In this document: positions 6,919 to 9,396 of the stretch, piece by piece | Position numbering within the stretch: position 1 is the first letter of the stretch | How the letters are laid out: each line of letters opens with the position of its first letter | NCBI GenBank assembly: GCA_029256485.1 | Contig: JAQSXU010000129.1 | Location: forward strand, 1-9,396 | Direction of reading: 5' to 3' | Source of the DNA: Clostridiaceae bacterium | GTDB lineage: Bacteria; Bacillota_A; Clostridia; Clostridiales; Clostridiaceae | Length of the DNA: 9,396 nt | The notes under the pieces: generated by a model | Told to the model about the DNA's origin: nothing | Databases searched by the model: none | The model's input: only the letters and a program-made list of their open reading frames with translations | Program-made: the position numbers and the translations under genes

Positions 6919-8865
6919 CTAAACACCATTATTTGTTATTTGAGCTTTGTACTTTGTATTTCGTACCAGCTTATAATATGGTTTTATTACAGCAACTGCC
7001 AGAGGCGGTACCTTTGTTTTTACATGATAAGGCTGATTGTTCCACTTTTCATTAAAGCTGGTAAGAATCTCTTTGTTTACCTGATTAGATCCACCATATT
7101 TTTCACTGTCACTGTTAAACACTTCTTTATAGCATATATTTTCCGGAACACCTAGTTTATAATCATAAAGCACCTGGGGAGTAAAGTTACAAATAAATAT
7201 CAGGTAATCCCTTTTATTTTTACCCTTTCTCATAAAGGTTACTATGCTTTGCTCAAAATTTTGATTGTCTATCCAGCTAAATCCCTCATGGGTATGATCC
7301 AGTTCCCACAGGCTGGCTTCTTTTTTATAGAAGTTGTTTAATTCTATAACATACTGTTGCAGCATTTTGTGCTGAGGATATAACAGAAGTACCCAATCCA
7401 GCTGCTTTTTAAAGTCCCATTCAATGAACTGTCCGAATTCTCCCCCCATAAATAACAGTTTTTTACCCGGATGTCCAATCATATATCCATAAAATAATCT
7501 TAAATTGGCAAACTTTTTCCAGTAGTCTCCCGGCATTTTATCCAGCAGTGACTTTTTCCCATGAACCACCTCATCATGGGACAGAGGCAGTACAAAATTT
7601 TCAGAAAAGGAATATACAATGGAAAATGTCACATTATTGTGATGCCATTTTCTGTATATGGGATCCATCTCCATATATCTAAGCATGTCATTCATCCAGC
7701 CCATATTCCATTTGTAATTAAACCCTAATCCACCAAGGTGTGTTGGTGCTGTTATCATGGGCCATGTTGAGGATTCCTCAGCAATTACTAAAGGATTAAC
7801 CACATTTTTGAAGATAGCCTCATTAAGCTTTTTGATAAAATCTACAGCTTCTAGATTTTCATTTCCTCCAAATTTATTTTTTACATTGCTGTTCCACTTC
7901 ATTCCATAATCTAAATACAGCATATTTGCCACTGCATCTACTCTTATGCCGTCAATGTGATAATATTTAAACCAAAACAACGCATTAGAAATCATGAAAC
8001 TTATAACCTGTGGTTTTTCAAAGTCAAAATTTGCTGTACCCCAGTCATAGTTTTCTCCTCTTAATGGGTCATGATGTTCAAACAAATGTGTTCCATCAAA
8101 ATTATACAAACCATGATCATCCTTACAAAAATGTCCTGGCACCCAGTCTAAAATTACTCCCAAGCCCGTTTCATGGCATTTCTCAATCAGATACATAAAA
8201 TCCTTTGGGGTTCCATATCTGCTTGTTACCGCAAAATACCCAGTAATTTGATATCCCCAGGAATCATCCAAAGGATGTTCCATAATGGGTAAAAATTCAA
8301 TATGAGTATATCCCATTTTTGAAGCATATTCAGGAAGTTCATCAGCTAATTCTCTATATGAATAAAAGCTTCCATCCTCATGAGTCTTCCATGAACCTAA
8401 GTGGACTTCATATATATTCATTGGGGAACTATATGAATTTTTATCTTTTCTTTCATCCATCCAATTTTTATCCTTCCATTTGTATCCCTCAATTTTGTAA
8501 ACTACAGATGCCTTGTCTGGCCTTACCTTAGAGAAAAGTGCAAATGGATCTGCTTTCTCCACTGGAGAGCTATTTTCTTTTGAATAAACTTCATACAAAT
8601 ACCCCTGTCCCTCTTTAGCCTCAGGCGTGAATATTTCCCATATTCCAGTTTTTTTGTTTAATTTCATGGCATGGTTTGCTCCATTCCAGTCATTGAAATC
8701 TCCCTTAATATTTACTTTCACTGCATTAGGCGCCCATAATGAAAATTTTACTCCCTGTACTTCATTTATTTTTTTAATATGACTTCCAAGCAGTTTATAG
8801 CACTGATAATTAGTACCTGAATTGAAGCTGTCTTTAGTTGAATTACTTATCTTTTTTCTTTTCAT
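6919..8865 (-). CDS. glgB: 1,4-alpha-glucan branching enzyme (GH13)
   Basis: 648 aa. GlgB moves alpha-1,4 glucan segments to alpha-1,6 branch points in glycogen (granulose in clostridia), in the cytoplasm. An N-terminal CBM48-like domain covers about 35-125 (VKFSLWAPNAVKVNIKGDFNDW). The GH13 barrel covers about 150-520, and a C-terminal beta domain ends near 640. Catalytic motifs are intact: VILDWVPGHF (D240), DGIRVDAVANMLY (nucleophile D310), VIAEESSTWP (acid/base E363) and LPLSHDEVVHGKKS (H430, D431). It lacks the extra N-terminal domain of longer GlgB forms such as E. coli's ~728 aa. ATG 8865 follows AAGGTGA by 8 nt. No other glycogen gene is visible; the gene stands alone between a structured element (16 nt upstream) and the operon promoter. 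I see no clear promoter for it. Confidence 0.97.
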   Translation of the reverse strand: MKRKKISNSTKDSFNSGTNYQCYKLLGSHIKKINEVQGVKFSLWAPNAVKVNIKGDFNDWNGANHAMKLNKKTGIWEIFTPEAKEGQGYLYEVYSKENSSPVEKADPFALFSKVRPDKASVVYKIEGYKWKDKNWMDERKDKNSYSSPMNIYEVHLGSWKTHEDGSFYSYRELADELPEYASKMGYTHIEFLPIMEHPLDDSWGYQITGYFAVTSRYGTPKDFMYLIEKCHETGLGVILDWVPGHFCKDDHGLYNFDGTHLFEHHDPLRGENYDWGTANFDFEKPQVISFMISNALFWFKYYHIDGIRVDAVANMLYLDYGMKWNSNVKNKFGGNENLEAVDFIKKLNEAIFKNVVNPLVIAEESSTWPMITAPTHLGGLGFNYKWNMGWMNDMLRYMEMDPIYRKWHHNNVTFSIVYSFSENFVLPLSHDEVVHGKKSLLDKMPGDYWKKFANLRLFYGYMIGHPGKKLLFMGGEFGQFIEWDFKKQLDWVLLLYPQHKMLQQYVIELNNFYKKEASLWELDHTHEGFSWIDNQNFEQSIVTFMRKGKNKRDYLIFICNFTPQVLYDYKLGVPENICYKEVFNSDSEKYGGSNQVNKEILTSFNEKWNNQPYHVKTKVPPLAVAVIKPYYKLVRNTKYKAQITNNGV

Positions 8866-8880
8866 ATAGCTTCACCTTAT

Positions 8881-8979
8881 AGGGAAACATTACTGAAACT
8901 CAACTTAGACATGTATCAAAATACTGAATCTTCAACAGTCTTTAAACATGAAAAAGTTAATAGTTGGAGCTGTTTCCCT
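8881..8979 (-). other. Structured intergenic element, copy B (unknown family)
   Basis: 99-nt imperfect palindrome whose inner edge is 15 nt before the glgB start, immediately next to its ribosome site. Arms, in plus-strand coordinates: AGGGAAACA 8881-8889 with TGTTTCCCT 8971-8979 (9 bp, perfect); AACT 8897-8900 with AGTT 8962-8965; AACTT 8902-8906 with AAGTT 8954-8958; CATGT 8910-8914 with ACATG 8946-8950; ACTG 8923-8926 with CAGT 8936-8939. The loop AATCTTCAA is identical to copy A. CTTAT occurs at both borders (8876-8880 and 8978-8982), which could be a target-site duplication or chance. Mobile repeat or cis-acting RNA are both open. Confidence 0.7.
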
Positions 8980-9098
8980 TATCCCCATTTTTATTTTAAA
9001 TATCTTATGAATATTATTCTATTTAAATTCATTAAATCCTTGTTTTGTTTTATAGAATTTTTGTCGAAAAAATACTTTATATTAATTAATAATTACTA

Positions 9099-9127
9099 TT
9101 GACAGATAATTAAAATAGGTATATTAT
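9099..9127 (+). promoter_or_regulatory. Sigma-A promoter, plus strand
   Basis: Perfect TTGACA (9099-9104), 17-bp spacer, TATTAT (9122-9127). The predicted start is near 9134. The preceding 8980-9098 is A+T-rich with no recognisable gene or signal. Confidence 0.75.
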
Positions 9128-9133
9128 TTAACC

Positions 9134-9266
9134 ATAGAAAGAAGTTATTATTTATTACCCCCTTAATAAATAGTAATGACTCCCTTTATGAACTAGAATT
9201 TAACTGAATTAACATACTTAAGCAGTGTAGACCTCCATATTTTATATATGGGGGTTTATTTTTATT
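9134..9266 (+). ncRNA. Candidate small RNA or attenuated leader
   Basis: Predicted transcript of about 130 nt between the promoter at 9099-9127 and the terminator ending at 9266. A 5' hairpin pairs TATTTATTA (9149-9157) with TAATAAATA (9164-9172) over 9 bp and exposes loop CCCCCT. ACCCCC (9157-9162) is complementary to GGGGGT (9250-9255) in the 3' arm of the terminator, so an alternative pairing could weaken termination. It contains no plausible coding frame; the longest obvious one is six codons. The 3' end lies 68 nt before a possible plus-strand gene, so it may be either a free small RNA or that gene's leader. Confidence 0.5.
9231..9266 (+). terminator. Intrinsic terminator, plus strand
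   Basis: ACCTCCATAT (9231-9240), loop TTTAT, ATATGGGGGT (9246-9255): 10 bp with one T-G pair, followed by the T-rich tract TTATTTTTATT. On the minus strand the hairpin is not followed by a T-tract, so it acts on plus-strand transcripts. Confidence 0.88.
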
Positions 9267-9334
9267 AAAAATCAAAGAACAATACTAAATATAAACCATA
9301 TACTATATGAGAAGCAATATTTTATGGATAAAAT

Positions 9335-9396
9335 ATGAATAATAAAAATGATGATTTAAAACAGTCATTTGGTGAAGTTGAAATGTATATTGGTAT
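9335..9396 (+). CDS. Start of an unidentified plus-strand gene (3' end outside window)
   Basis: Open frame from ATG at 9335 to the edge: MNNKNDDLKQSFGEVEMYIG, 20 residues. An in-frame TAA lies two codons upstream, so this ATG (or the Met at residue 17) would be the start. The ribosome site is weak (GGA about 9 nt upstream). Twenty residues are too few for an identification. It is supported mainly by the promoter and terminator unit in front of it. Confidence 0.4.
   Translation, partial: MNNKNDDLKQSFGEVEMYIG

Noticed and set aside
8911..9102. 63-codon plus-strand frame overlapping element B
   Set aside because: No ribosome site, A+T-driven composition, and it runs through the palindromic element; looks like chance.
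9175..9195. Six-codon leader peptide frame (ATG at 9175, stop at 9193-9195) before the plus-strand terminator
   Set aside because: No ribosome site and no run of regulatory codons.
1..9396. CRISPR arrays, tRNA or rRNA genes, transposases
   Set aside because: I looked on both strands and saw no regularly spaced repeats, no rRNA- or tRNA-like segments and no transposase motifs.

Overview
The window looks like a piece of a low-GC Firmicutes chromosome, most likely from a Clostridium. It is strongly A+T-rich, has strong AGGAGG-type ribosome sites, makes Asn-tRNA and Gln-tRNA indirectly through an archaeal-type AspRS plus GatCAB, and carries a T-box leader. The genus is inferred from gene content and style; no taxonomic marker such as rRNA is present.

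Five complete genes and one partial gene lie on the minus strand. A probable plus-strand gene starts at the right edge. Read in the minus direction, the order is: glgB (6919-8865, glycogen branching enzyme); a sigma-A promoter (6757-6785); a long T-box leader (6371-6731); the transamidation operon aspS-gatC-gatA-gatB (6337 down to 1787, gaps of 35, 21 and 28 nt); and a KimA-type potassium transporter gene cut by the left edge (1-1568). The operon forms one pathway. A non-discriminating AspRS would charge tRNA-Asn with Asp (as well as tRNA-Asp), and GatCAB would amidate the mischarged Asp-tRNA-Asn and Glu-tRNA-Gln.

The non-coding DNA is the most interesting part. (1) The T-box leader has one Stem I whose specifier loop reads GAAC, i.e. 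overlapping Glu (GAA) and Asn (AAC) codons. It is followed by two successive antiterminator/terminator modules that are 27/33 identical over their core. An 11-bp long-range inverted repeat could loop out the first module after read-through. (2) Two related ~97-nt structured elements lie at 1684-1779 and 8881-8979, in the same orientation, upstream of kimA and glgB. They share an identical AATCTTCAA apical loop, conserved arms and compensatory base-pair changes; I do not recognise the family. (3) The kimA ribosome site can be sequestered by a perfect 11-bp inverted repeat next to the first element. (4) On the plus strand, a consensus promoter (9099-9127) is followed about 100 nt later by an intrinsic terminator (9231-9266), and then by the start of a plus-strand reading frame at 9335. 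This could be a small RNA or an attenuated leader.

The gene-free stretch 8866-9334 contains the second structured element, A+T-rich DNA with nothing recognisable (8980-9098), and then the plus-strand promoter/hairpin/terminator unit. The 133 nt between glgB and the operon promoter show no convincing terminator.
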